Origin: Nelumbo lutea
Lineage: Eukaryota > Streptophyta > Magnoliopsida > Proteales > Nelumbonaceae
Direction: 5' to 3'
Length of the DNA: 64,000 nt
Assembly (NCBI GenBank): GCA_022828595.1
Contig: JAKGHH010000001.1
Span: 124,756,999-124,820,998 of the forward strand
Of the stretch, positions 47,725 through 59,554 are shown piece by piece (position 1 is the stretch's first letter; each line of letters starts with the position of its first letter). The notes beneath the pieces are model-generated. The model made no database searches, was not told the origin of the DNA, and saw only the letters and a program-made list of their open reading frames with translations. The position numbers and the translations under genes were made by a program.

Positions 47725-48267
47725 TGATGAAGGCGCACCTGACCTAGACCTATGGCACGCACACATGTGGCAGATGGCGGCGCGCTGGATGGACCCAATG
47801 AGGGCACACATAGAGCAGAGGTTGGTGTGCAGCCTGGAACCAATGGCGCAGCAACACACAGCGACCCTAGATGACCACGCTCCTTAGGGTAGGGCCACAT
47901 CCTAGCCATCCGTGCCTGCCTACCTCCAAGCGACCTCAAGTATAAATAGGGGGTAACCCTCTCAAGGTAAACAATCGGAACATAGACTCAAGAATAAGAA
48001 CTTGAAAACATTTAGCTTCCTTCGTGACCTTGTCTGAGTGTTCATACCTCAAACCTCGTCCACTTCACACCTCCCCCATACAAACTTGACTGTCGAAGTC
48101 TCTGCCTCGGTACCAACTCGGGGCCTCTAACGCTCTCTCTCTCTGTCTCTCTCTCTCTTCAGGTTTGACTTGCTAGTCCTCGGCCGTAGTAGACCTCAGG
48201 CTCCTTAGTCTGCCTCGCCTCCAAAGTGGATTTACAATGTTGCCCTCAGCCCATTTGAGCGGCAACA
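47725..48267 (+). repeat. 5' LTR of element C
   Basis: Starts TGATGAAGGCGCACCTG and ends GCGGCAACA. Pairs with 52601-53126 through GACCTATGGCACGCACACA, CAGAACCAATGGCGCA and so on. TATAAATAGGGGG at about 47941-47953 is its TATA box. Contains a (CT)n tract near 48135-48160. Confidence 0.88.
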
Positions 48268-48290
48268 ATTGGCGCCATCTGTGGGAAAGT
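48268..48290 (+). other. Primer binding site of element C
   Basis: ATTGGCGCCATCTGTGGGAA directly follows the LTR. It is the same motif as in element A on the other strand. Confidence 0.75.
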
Positions 48291-48354
48291 CGCTAAGACT
48301 TCCGTTAACTCAACTATAAGAAACTCAAGCAGTAGCTCTTAAGCTTCAACTGGC

Positions 48355-49946
48355 ATGACAATAAACACTTGGAACACTCAAAACCTACTCATAATGGACC
48401 AGTTTCAAGCAGTCCTTGACTGGCTTGACAACCTCGCACAAAGGCTGGACGAGGTGGGGCACTCGACAGGAGGCCACCCTGAGGGTAGCCGCCCCGTTGG
48501 AAGCTTGGGCACCATGGCAAGTGCGCGTCTCCGGACCCATTGGCCATTAGAACAGTCAGATCCAATAGGATCAACCCCTCAAAGTCCAACAGTAGCCGAT
48601 GTGCTAGTTAGCTGCTGAGGACCTCCCGACCCCCAACCGAAGAGGGGATGAATCAGGTAAGCCTCGTAACCACCACCAAGACCAAGAACACCACCACCGC
48701 TGCCGACGAGAGAACTCCCGAGATGAAGGCGGGCAATCAGGCCACTGCAGCCCTTTGAGGGACGAGGGTTGACGCCATGCCTCTCCCTCTCACACCTCAG
48801 ATCTTCGAGACCTCCTGAACGACAAGCAGTCCAGAAAAAGTAGGCGCATACCCGCATCAGAGTACTCAGAGGACGAGGCTGACCTGTATAGTGTTCGGGA
48901 AGGCCAAGATGAAGCCCAGGCCCCCATCGACCAATAGGTCATCAACCTGTAGGTGCAGCTTGACGCAGTCAAGGATGAACTTCGACAAGTTAAAGGAGAG
49001 CCGAGGTGACACATCAATAAACCAAAACCCCTCGTCCAATAGGATGGATGCCATCACCTCAAAACCCCTTCCACCTCACTTCAAAGCTCCAACACTAGAA
49101 ATGTACGTTGGTACCATGGATCCAAATGATCACCTGTAAAGATTCTAGGCATTCATGCTCCTTTATGGGTATTCCAACGCCCTGATGTGTCAGGATTTCC
49201 AAACAACCTTCAAGAGGGCAGCCTGACAATAGTTCTCTAGGCTCCCACCTTGCTTCATTAGCTGATGGTAGTAGTTCGCCAACCTTTTCCTCGCCCGCTT
49301 TATCAGCAACTAACAATGCTAGAAAAGTGTTGTCTCGCTCATGGCCATACGATAAAGGCATGACGAGACTTTGCAATCCTACATCAACCGTTTCAAGAAA
49401 TAAGAGCTCGAAGTCCGAGACCTTGACCCCATGGTCTCCATGCACGTAACAATCCACGATCTCCTACCTAGGTCTATCCTCAAGCACTCCATCACCAAGG
49501 CACCACCCAGAACAAAGGTGGAATTTTTTAAAAAGGTTCAAAAGTGCATCGCCACCAAGGATGCCTCAGTCAACAAGAGCTAAGGAGAGGCCGACTACAA
49601 CCATGGGGGCTCCAAGAAGAAGAGGAAGAATGGAGATGGTCATGGCAACGACAACAAGGATACTAACAAGAAACTTCTAGTCCAGTCCTACGACAAATAC
49701 AAACCACTCAGCTCCACTCGAGTGTATATCCTCATGCAAGTAGGGAAGGAGAAGTATGTGAAATGGCCAAAGAAGATGAAGAGAAACCCCAAGAGGGGTA
49801 ATCCAAGCAAATACTACAACTACCAACGCAGCGTCGGCCACAACGCCGAGGACTGTTACGAGCTCCGAGATAAGCTTGAGTCCCTCATCCGTCGTGGGTA
49901 TCTAAAAGATTACGTTGAAAGCAATGACACCACCTCACCCCTGTAG
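48355..49946 (+). pseudogene. Gag of element C
   Basis: The frame at 48355 (ATG, 87 codons) is the variable N-terminus. A second part near 49050-49500 reads HFKAPTLEMYVGTMDPNDHL, LMCQDFQTTFKRAA and LQSYINRFKK: the retrotransposon gag domain with stops. The last part (49722-49946) has YVKWPKKMKRNP and YYNYQRSVGHNAEDCYELRD, the position of the zinc knuckle, where the first Cys and the His are replaced by Tyr. Nucleocapsid function would be impaired. Confidence 0.75.
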
Positions 49947-50950
49947 CAGCCGTAGCGAGCGGAAGTAGTAATCACCATGGGCATGGCTTCGGATATAGCC
50001 ATGACGGCAACCCATAAGAAATGAGAAACACTCGACTTTCCAGCATTATCCTCACTTGTGCCTCACATCAGGAACCTAAATGACCTCCCAATGTGCGATC
50101 GACAATGAAAGCATGCTTAGCAGAATTTTTTGTAACGAAGCAAGCCAGTTTTCTCACCTTGGCTTAAGTCCTTAGTGTATGCGTTCTCATCTCGACTGAG
50201 TGGCTGGCCATAGCATACAATCTTCACCAAGGTTACACGATTGGGTCAGATGTCGGTCCAAGGCACACAACCCTAGGAGGCCATAACCTCTATCTAGGTC
50301 CTCCATGGCCAACCGACCAGCTGCAGCCCACAACCTCTATCTAGGTTACGCACCCGGACTGGACGTTTGCCCAAGGCATATGACCCGCAGAAGGTCACAC
50401 GCCTATTCACTTTTTTTTAGCAAAGGATCTAAGGGACCTCATCCGCAGTTAACACAATGACCTTTGATATTGGCCTTGGCCTCAGAAGACCCTCTTGGCG
50501 GGCGAGTTCTTATCCAGGTCGAAGAGCCGGCATTGGCCCTCCACTTAACACAAGTCATGAAAGAACAAACATGCTGAAGAGAATGATGCCACCTTGCCAA
50601 GACAAGGGCACTCCGCAACGTCGATCGGGCAATCAGGCCTCGGCTACGTGCAGGGCCACGGGCTGCATCCCTGAGGAAAGTTTAGCTAGAAGAGGCCCCA
50701 AAGCTCGGCCTCAACAGGGATAAAAGAACAAGCTAGGAGAGCTAAGGCAATTGCCTCCCTTTCCTTTTCTCTAAGGAAAGGGGCCCTGTGTCCTCGGCGG
50801 CGAAGCTCTGCCTCGGCCTGGTTCACTTGAGCTCTTGGACAAGTGGCTTAGTAAGTGATAGATTTTTTTAACTTGTGACCTCTCAGAAGGGGGGCATCGT
50901 CCCTTACGCACATAAAAAAAAGAACGCAAACACAAAAAGGCACAAGGTAC
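49947..50950. other. Non-coding interior of element C
   Basis: No pol motif is seen on either strand. 50200-50400 holds loosely repeated words (ACAACCTCTATCTAGGT twice, CCAAGGCAYA three times). 90-codon open frames here are not convincing. Confidence 0.5.
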
Positions 50951-50959
50951 ACAAAAATT

Positions 50960-51600
50960 ATACTTCAGGTCAACCTCTAGACCTTGGTGTTCCCTTCGGT
51001 TGGCGTAGGACCTTCCCTGACAAGGTGACCCTCTAGAGGATGCACCTTCTCAGGTTGGAACTCCATTACCTTGAGCGCTTGTAGCCCACTGATGACTACC
51101 ATGCCTCAATGGCCCCCTTGGCGCCTCTTGCCAGCCTCGTGTCCCTCCTTAGCTAGAGATCTCTCCTCGAATTGGAGCCTTATCACCTCAAACGCTTGCA
51201 ACCCCTTGTCCCCCTTCAGCGTGTCCTTCAAAATCCTTACCAGCTCCTTCCTGGCCGTGATCTTGGCCTCAAGAGCCTCCGTTCCCTCCTATTTCTCATG
51301 CACGACCGAAACGATCGACCCCCGGTCATTCTTTGCTTCAACCGGCACAACAAAAGAAAAGAAAAAGCAAAGAACTCCAAGTAACAAAGTGAGTACTCAC
51401 CTCGGCCATCCTTATTGACAATTTGGCCAAGATGTCCTCCTGGCTGAGGTGTCATCCTAGTCGAGGTGTCATCTAGGCAGGTGCTTCCCCTCCTTAGCGC
51501 CCACTCCCCGAGCTGGCCCTCGCCCAACACCCTCTTCAGCAATGTAGTGCCGAGGTGCCCTCTCGCCCGACGTCTCCTTCAGCGACATATGGCCAAGGTG
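50960..51600 (-). pseudogene. Antisense spliced coiled-coil ORF in element C
   Basis: On the minus strand an exon ending GGCCGAG meets a perfect donor GTGAGT (51400 downward). The following exon, from about 51343, encodes EGTEALEAKITARKELVRIL, KDTLKGDKGLQAFEVIRLQF and EERSLAKEGHEAG, a charged helical stretch like that of the antisense gene in element A, ended by a stop near 51116. The upstream part (the PF04195-like domain) is not recognisable. Function unknown. Confidence 0.45.
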
Positions 51601-51795
51601 TCCTCTTACCGGCGCCCATTCCCCAAACTGGCCCTCGCTTGGCATCCTCTTCAACAACGTAGGGCTGAGGTGCCCTCTTGTCCAGTGTCTCCTTCATCAA
51701 CTTATGGCCAAGGTGCCCACCTGGTCGAGGTGCCCTCCGGGCCGAAGTACCCTCTCGCCCAACGCCTCCCCTCCTTAGAGCCTATTTCCTAACTT
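51498..51795. repeat. ~115 bp tandem repeat in element C
   Basis: CTGGCCCTCG recurs at 51513 and 51628 inside matching units (CGCCCACTCCCCGAG..., CAACACCCTCTTCAGCAAT..., GTCTCCTTCAGCGACATATGGCCAAGGTG). A third, partial unit starts near 51774 (TTAGAGCCTATTTCCTAACTTGG). Confidence 0.85.
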
Positions 51796-52600
51796 GGTCC
51801 TCAAGGACTTGGCCTCCTCGAAGTAGTAAGCCCTCAACATTCAACGACACCCCTGCGAAAGTGCAACAAGCAAGTTGGTGCTAACAAACAAGAAAGTAAG
51901 CCAAAGTGTTAAGCCGATAGTAGGATCCTCCTACCAAGGCAAGCGGAGCCGAGGCCAGCTCACACCAAAACTTCCTCCTCCACTAGGAGCTCGACTTGGA
52001 TCTTCCCCCGATCTAGCCCAAATGACCAGCCTCTGGTACAGGACGTGAAGAAATACTCCATTCATCTCACGCACGGAGAATACTCGACACTAAAACTCGT
52101 TTCGTGCATGGCCACGACATGACCATCTGTCGTGTGTACCTTGCACAATGGTGACCGGCCAGGGCCGATGCCTAACCAATGCACTGACTTGTCAGCTTGT
52201 CTATGAAGCATGCAACTGGGGGGCACATGAGCCTCGTACGAGCACAAGGCGCTTTACTGAGCTCTTTGAAGCTGAAGTTGATGCCCTCGTGCTTCTCGGC
52301 CCTCCACAGTTCTCTCAAGAAGCGGAGTTAATGAAGTAACTACCACAAAGATAATGGAAGCCCTGCGAAGCCAAGGACGATGTCCACATGCTCACGAGCC
52401 GAGCTACCTCCAACGGAGCCTAAGCCAGAGCCAACATCTCCACACTCCCAAAATAGGTTGTCCCAACACCTCCAAAGCTGAAACCGAGTTCCTTTTCAAG
52501 GAAAGCCACTCAACGCCTCCCAATAAGGATGACACACTCTTCGGCCGAAGCCGAGGTCCTCAGCTAAGACCTCCACCACGGCCTCGAGAGTGGGGGCGAA
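51796..52600. other. 3' interior of element C with polypurine tract
   Basis: No convincing ORF. The last bases GAGAGTGGGGGCGAA (52586-52600) are the polypurine tract next to the right LTR. Confidence 0.6.
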
Positions 52601-53126
52601 TGATGTAGGTGCACTGACCCAAACCTATGGCACGCACACACATGGTAGACGATGGTGTGTAGGACAGACCCAATGAGGGCGCACGTTGAGGTAGGTTGGC
52701 GTGCAGCCCAGAACCAATGGCGCAACTACACACAGTGACCCCAGATGACCATGCTCCTCAGGACAGGGCCATATCCTGGTTGTTCATTGCCGCCTACCTC
52801 CAAGCAACCTCAAGTATAAATAGGGAGCAACCCTCTCAAGGTAAACGACTGGAACTTAGACTTAAGAACAAGCACTTGAGAACATTTAGCTTCCTTCATG
52901 ACCTTGTCTGAGTGTTCATACCTCAGATCTCATCCCCTTCGCACCTCCCCCGTACTAACTTGACCAACGGAGTATCCGCCTCGGTTACCAACCCAGGGCC
53001 TATGACACTCTCTCTCTCTCTTTCTTCAGGTTCGACCTGCTAGTCCTTGACCATAGTAAACCTCAGCTCCGAAGTGGAACTATAGTATTGCCCTTAGCCC
53101 ATTTTGAGCAAAAACGCCTTGCAACA
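52601..53126 (+). repeat. 3' LTR of element C
   Basis: Starts TGATGTAGGTGCACTG and ends CCTTGCAACA. TATAAATAGGGAG is at about 52815-52827. Aligns with 47725-48267 with substitutions and small gaps. Confidence 0.88.
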
Positions 53127-55860
53127 GTGAGATGGTTGGAGTGATCGCCGGTGCTAGAGAAGACGTTGAATCTGTACTCGAATGGAGGGAGTAGAAGGGG
53201 ACGACGATTAGAGCCTTAGAGGGTTCTCATTCTCAGAAACATAAGTCGAAGGCGGGACTCAAGAGCGGGAATACACAAAATGCGTTTGGGCTCATTTTGG
53301 GACGCGCCCCCTCGTGGGGAGATCAGATCTGCTCCTCACACCTGGCGGCTCACTGATGCCTCACACGCACATCCTACCATGCATTGGTAACATCTCCCGT
53401 ACTTATTAGTACTAGTGGAGAAGCCCGTGTGATGCGCGGGTGAAAATGAATGAAAAATTAATAGTTAAAACTATAATTAATGAACATCTGGTTGATGTTT
53501 GACAATTTATAATTATTTATTTGCTATTACTTTCTCATCTGTTTGTATGTGTGTTATCTACTATCTTTCGTGCCCTTTTTTGTATTGTCTCTAATTTGCA
53601 CTTTTCACTACTTTATCAGAAAATTTAAAGTGGGTTGTGTTGTGTCGACACGACACAATTTTGCGGGTTGTCTATGCTTTAACAAGTTGTATCGTGCCAT
53701 CACGTGGTCCTAGGTGGGTCGTGCCCTACATGGCCTGAAACTCTTCAAAGATTAGGCCTGTAGCACAAGCCTAGTCGGGCTCAACCATAGGCCGAGGTGT
53801 AAGAGGCATATTTTTTTATTAAAAATTTGAAAAAAAAATGAACAGTTAAATAAATTAACAAAATAGACAAGAAATTGAAAAAATCCTAAAATTTTATTCT
53901 TATGAATTTTGATGTATACAATTGTTTATACATGAAATTAAAAAAAAATACAATATATATATATATATACATACCTGTTCCCTGTTGGGCTACGGGCCTA
54001 TACCATCATGGTCCACTTTTTTGTTCTATATCATGACGCATGAGCCTCAAAATCCAAGCCCAACACAACTCAGGGGTATGGGCTAGCCCAATTGCTATAG
54101 TGACTGGGCTGTGTTGGGTATAACCCACTTTATAGTTTCACATTTATGAGAGATCAAACATTGGAACATCAAAAAATGATGAAGGTAAAATTTAAAGGAT
54201 GCAACTTTGGTTGATAGTCAGTATGCTAACGGTTAGTATTCATTTTTATTGGAAAAAACTTTGTTTCAGTGTACATCCCATTTAACGATAGGTTAAATAA
54301 ATATTGGAATAACAAAAAAACATAGAGGGTAAAGAGGGATCATGATTCTATCCGATCCAAAGTTTGATCCTATTTTATTAGATTTGGATATCTTCATCAC
54401 GGATTTTTGGATCGGATCCGATTTAAAACAGAATCTGATTCGGATCATTCCTATCCGATTCAAAAGGATCCAATATGTTATTTATATTTTTATAAATTTT
54501 TATATTATTTATTTTTTTTATAAAAAAACACGTATATGTGATGAAAATAGTTGAAAATACTTTCATATTTTGTTTTTCTTTATTTCAATTATTATATTTT
54601 ATTTTTTAATAATTTATTATTTAAAAATTTTAAATCTTATTGGATCAAATTTGAATATCCAACATCCTTATCGAATTCGAATGTAAATCAATGTTTGTGA
54701 GATTCTATCGAATTGGATTGGACCTATAATTTATCAGATCGAATTCGGATATACCTTGATTTGAATTTGATCCTATCTATTTGCATCCCTATAAAAAGGG
54801 AAAGTGTAACTAAGTTTTTTGACAAAACATTGTTACCATCCTCATTTTTATTATAGATTATAGAAATATATAATGGTTATAGAGAAATTAGGGTACAATG
54901 ACTAAGGAGGGACAATAATGAAAATATAAAATATATAATATGATAAAATACAATTGGAATGACAATGACTAAAGGGGTAATAATAGAAACAGATATATAA
55001 TTGGAGTAATAATAACTAAAGAAGAATAACGATGGAAATAAATAATCGAATTACCCATCTACCATTCTATTTTTTATATGATAATAGAAATAAATAAAAA
55101 TATCTTTATCTTTATTCCTCACTTGAATTGCTGTGTCTCACTTGAATTGCTGTGTGAAAATAGAAAAGCATGGAGGCATAGGATTTGACATATAAAAAAA
55201 TGGTGTTGGAGTCTAAGGTATCGGCCCAAAATCTAGTTGTCCCATTCTTTTCAAGGGATACGATTATAAATATGAAAATCTATTTGTCTCATTCTCTTTG
55301 GGGGATATGATTGAAAATACTGGAACGATCCATCCATTTCTTCATTTTTATAAATGTGTCATTATTATTATTAATAAAGATTCACGGGAGATGTTCATAA
55401 TGCACATCTGAAGCGCCCAATTGTGAGGAGCAGATCCCGTCACCCTCGTGGGGAGCTGATTTGAACTCGGATTGCGGTGGAGTGGAGATGTGAACTCGGA
55501 GACTGGATGGAGACGGGAGAATTCGGTTGCAACTCAATCTCAATGACGTGTTTCTCGTAACGCTCAAGGCCAAACAAAAACAGCATCGTACAATCAGATC
55601 CTTATAATGTCGTATGCCGAACATCATGGACTTGGGAATCCAGACAAAAACACGATAGCGCTCTGAATTTCCGCGAGAAGATCTCTCTCTCTCTCTTTCT
55701 CTCTTAAAGGAGAAATCCGTCGCATTGCAGAAGACCTTCGTCTTCATTATCGATCTCCTTCGTCTGTTTTGGATGGAATCAGTCTTAGGATTTGAATTTT
55801 GTTGGCGGGAATTCGTTCTGTTCGTTCTCTCTATTTGCATCTCCAGGGGAAGTTAGAAGC
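53127..55860. other. Repeat-rich spacer
   Basis: Contains copies of the GGGAACATCTCCCG repeat (about 53295-53400, and inverted at 55385-55480), a Helitron-like hairpin (53400-53445), 'gggcc'-rich and 'ggatcc'-rich degenerate MITE-like regions (about 53635-54130 and 54330-54795) and AT-rich sequence. No gene was recognised until the NIPA exon. Confidence 0.5.
53400..53445. repeat. Hairpins resembling a Helitron terminus
   Basis: GTACTTATTAGTAC is a perfect 5 bp stem with a 4 base loop, followed by TAGTGGAGAAG and the imperfect palindrome CCCGTGTGATGCGCGGG. The CCCGTG...CGGG hairpin is frequent at plant Helitron ends. No helicase is present, so this is tentative. Confidence 0.35.
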
Positions 55861-55893
55861 GTTCACGTGTTTGAGCATAAAGAAAGGAGAGAG

Positions 55894-58800
55894 ATGGCTG
55901 CTTCGGACAATACGAGGGGACTCATTCTCGCTGTCCTTTCGAGTGCTTTCATCGGCGCGAGCTTCATATTGAAGAAGAAAGGCCTCCGACGTGCTGGCGC
56001 TTCTGGCACATAAAAAAAAAGGGGGATCCTTCGTTTATCTACGACGTGTTTATCTTTTTTCTTTCCAGATCTGAGGAATTTGTTTTACACTTCAATTTGA
56101 ATGCTCAAAAATTTTCATTGCTATAAGTCATATAGGGACTCCATTCGTGGGAAGGATTTGATGGTCGCAGTTATATTCAATTCTGTAATTTGTCTATCGA
56201 TTCTTCTTTCTCTTACCTTGGCTTTGATTCTCTCATTGTCCATAAAGGTAAGTGTCAAGTGATCAGAATTGTGGAAAGAGAACAATGAGAATAAAGAACA
56301 AAATGCAGAGATTATTATGACTTTGGAGTCTAAACTGGAGCCATGAAAGATTGAATACTGATCGGATGTTTTATAATTTTGATGGGTTGACACATTAAAT
56401 AGTGACTGCTGATGACATACATCAACTAGTTGCTTTGTACTCACGATTAATATCATATCATAGGATCAAGCTATTCTAGATTTCCAGTAATTCTTCCTAT
56501 TGGAAATCGTGCTTTCAGATTATAGAAACCCGTCAAAATGTTCCGGTACTAAATGGAATCTGACACCACTCTTTCATCTTCTTGACCCAGTAAAATATTC
56601 TGTAGCCTGTATTTTTACACTTTGGACATAGTATTTATACCTATGGAGGCTACTCCACTAACTTATATCAACCATCCATGATGAGGGAGAAATTGAAGAG
56701 GATGCTACTTGTAGAATTAGACAAAGGTGGTTGAAGTGGACAGGTGTTTATGTTTAACTGGCATATACCAATGAGACCAAAAGGAAAATTTTATAGTGAA
56801 GACTATAAGATCAATATTGTCATATGGAGACACAATTTTGGAATTGTTACTCCTCATTATTAAAGAGGACTTAGGAGTAAACCCAATTAGTGACAAGGTG
56901 TGGTATAGTTGATTGAAATTGTTTGATCATGTTCATAGACAATTAATTACTGCACCAATGAGGAGTAACTTGGTGCAAACAGAGGATACAGAGCAGAGGA
57001 AGGACCAAAGAAATCAAAACATGGGATAAAGTGGTAATAAATGATCTGATGACTTATAATTTGGTTCTTGATAAGGCATGATGGTGGGACAGGATTCGTG
57101 TAGCTGACCACAAATGGTTGGGATTAAAGCTGAGTGAAGTTGATCTCCATTCACATAAATAAACTATATAAACACTTCAATATTCACTATCAAGTCATTC
57201 GTATTGAAAAGCTAACTCAAATCTAGGTCCTTAATGAAAATTCTGATCTCAAATACACAAATACGAGTATCTTGATATCCAGTTAGTCAAGGTAGTTTTT
57301 GCAGTTTGCCTGTATTTTACTCTGATGCACAATTAACTCAAATAGAAAAGTTCACAATAAGAATGAGTATTTCATATGCCAATGTTTAAGGTCAAGGCCC
57401 AAGGAGACTTCTATATACCAAGTGGAACTCCAAAATTCTCATTGCAGCATCTTTAACATGGGATTTATGTCTCAGTTAAAAAAGCTTAGGTTCTAAGAAT
57501 TTGTGACTGGTTATGCTTAGCATTAACCTTACATCATGCATGTATGTAATTAAAAAAAAAAAGATAAAGAATGAGGATAATGGTTATATACTTAATATGA
57601 ATGCAATAAACCTAATGAAAAATCAAAAAACTTCTTTGCAGAGGCTACTATGTGGCTAAAGAACTTTTCCCTACCCTACACCCTAAAGAATTGATGTATT
57701 TTTAGTTCTCTGAATCTAATACCATATGCCTCACTGGATAGTAAACTGACCTTAACACTTCAGACCTCATTTTGTGCACATTGTGGAATTTTTCTTATCC
57801 CTCATTTTGCACCAGTAATAGTTACATGTCAAAGGAATTTTTCACACTAATTCTCACAGATGGCAAAATTCTCATACTGTAGGAGTTGGAGGACATACAT
57901 ACTTGTTAGAACCGGGTGGGCAGGGATGGCGTCAAGTAAGCTTTCAAATTATATATATTCAGGTAATAGTCATAAGCAAATGGTTTATTGTCTCTGGGTC
58001 TGAAGTTCTTACAGTCTAGTTGCACCCTCTTCCAGTCTTTTTCATATCATGCCATTTTTTTTCTTGTCTATTGGGCTTTTGATCTACATCTTATTTTGCA
58101 TGATATGCAGGTGGTGAGCATAAAAGCCATTGGAACTGCAATAAAGCTCACATTGGAGGGAATAAGTCAGATAGCTTATCCTCAAACATGGTTTTTTGTT
58201 ACAGTTGCTGTTATCTATGTCATTATACAACTAAATTACCTGAACAAGGTTTGTAAAGAATAAGCATTTTCACTTATTAACTCCTGCACTTTGATTATTC
58301 ATTTTTCTAGGAAAATCAATATTATGAAAGATCAAACTTTTGTAATTGCTCTGTTTCTGTTGATGTTGTAATTATTTGTTCACTAAGATCCGTTCTTCAT
58401 TTGTGAGGTATATGTTTCAGTTAGCATCATGCCAATCTTCTATGCCTGATGGTACCTCCACCTGTTATCCTTGGTCCTTGCTCAGATGACTCCCTTATGT
58501 TGAACACCAATTTCTAAATCCAGCTTGTGTCACCTTCATGTTTTAAGGAGATTTGCCAAGTATTTCTGAGATTGTTATAACTGGTTGTTCAGCAGTAGTT
58601 CCTGATCTTTCAATAGAACTATTAAATAGATGTACTATGGTCCAGGTTTTTTTAACTCATCAGTGCTTTAAGTCAACATAGAAGTTTTCCCTTTGATTCA
58701 GAAACACAAGTCAAATAGAAAATTCCTGTCTACATAATTCTGGGTAAAACTCTGGGGGTTACAATAATTTAAATTATTTGGATTCTCATAAGGGTCATCA

Positions 58801-59554
58801 GTTCATGTCATTCCATGTGAATTCCTTGGTCTCTCCCTCATATTCTGGATAAACTAAAATGTTCATATTGGGGATGAAACATGGTTAAAGAAAGTGGAAG
58901 ATATGGTAGCTGCCTAGTTTGAAATTTCAGGAGCTAAACCTGCAACAGGAAAATTCTAGGATTGCAACCTTGCAACTAAATCACCTAATCATATGCCTTT
59001 AGAATATTAATGCCCTACTGTTCATCAACCCTCTTCTGTTTGTTCTTTGTATGCATTAAGTTTTTAATATTATATAGTGAAATATTATCTAATAAAGCAG
59101 TATAAACATTTAGAGTCAGGAATATGTTTCATCTCTATTAGTGATTGGACTAGTTATTTGAATTGGCAATACTAGTCTCTGCTTTCCTTTGGGATATCTT
59201 GATCACTCAACTTCTTTAATGTTTATGGTATCCCTGTTCAGGCATTGGATACCTTCAATACAGCAATCGTTTCTCCAATTTTCTAAGTAATGTTCACAAC
59301 ACTGACAATCATTGCAAGTGCTATAATGTTTAAGGTATGATTCATTTTATGAAAGGAATCTTTTTTGTAATTTCTGGGACATAGTGTTTTTAAGTCTTGT
59401 AATTTTTTTATTTATGCTGTGGTAACAGGATTGGTCGGGCCAGAACTCGAGCAGTATAACTTCTGAAGTATGTGGATTCAATACTGTGCTTTCTGGAACA
59501 ATCATATTTCACACTACCAGAGAGCAGGAAGCATATCCTGTATCAGGTGACTAA
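55894..59554 (+). pseudogene. Magnesium transporter NIPA-like pseudogene
   Basis: Exon 1 (55894-56010) reads MAASDNTRGL...SAFIGASFILKKKGLRRAGASGT, the NIPA N-terminus with its first membrane segment, but runs into a TAA with no donor site. A remnant of exon 2 lies at 57883-57930 (GVGGHTYLLEP, with missing bases afterwards). The next exons (the VTPLGALS region) are absent. Three later exons have good splice sites: 58111-58248 (SIKAIGTAIKLTLEG, YPQTWFFV, NYLNK), 59242-59334 (ALDTFNTAIVSPIF, stop, VMFTTLTI) and 59429-59554 (DWSGQNSSSITSEVCGF, LSGTIIFHTTREQE). NIPA proteins have nine membrane helices and about 320-350 residues; this locus could encode less than half. The TAA at 59284 stands where the family has Tyr. 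Confidence 0.87.
56660..57170 (+). mobile_element. RTE-type LINE fragment in NIPA intron 1
   Basis: Broken frames read EEDATCRIRQRWLKW, PMRPKGKFY, FDHVHRQLITAPMR and WDRIRVADHKWLGLKL, the region downstream of RT in plant RTE elements. Multiple stops and gaps show an old 5'-truncated copy. Confidence 0.7.

Larger units (their letters stand above)
47725..53126 (+). mobile_element. Gypsy-type LTR element C, non-autonomous
   Basis: LTRs at 47725-48267 and 52601-53126, a PBS at 48268 and a polypurine tract before the right LTR. The interior (about 4.3 kb) has a gag-like region (48355-49946) and a minus-strand coiled-coil ORF with an intron (about 51600-50960), but I see no protease, RT, RNase H or integrase motif. 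The flanks cctcg and gtgag do not match as a target duplication. Confidence 0.82.

Noticed and set aside
47655..47939. Minus-strand frame in the LTR of element C
   Set aside because: LTR sequence repeated at 52601; the frame is not kept in the other copy.
51071..51418. Plus-strand 115-codon frame in element C
   Set aside because: It is the complement of the minus-strand coiled-coil exon, which has the better splice signals and helical pattern.
55382..55840. 152-codon minus-strand frame
   Set aside because: It overlaps the NIPA leader with its (CT)n tract and a dispersed repeat; the composition is not protein-like.
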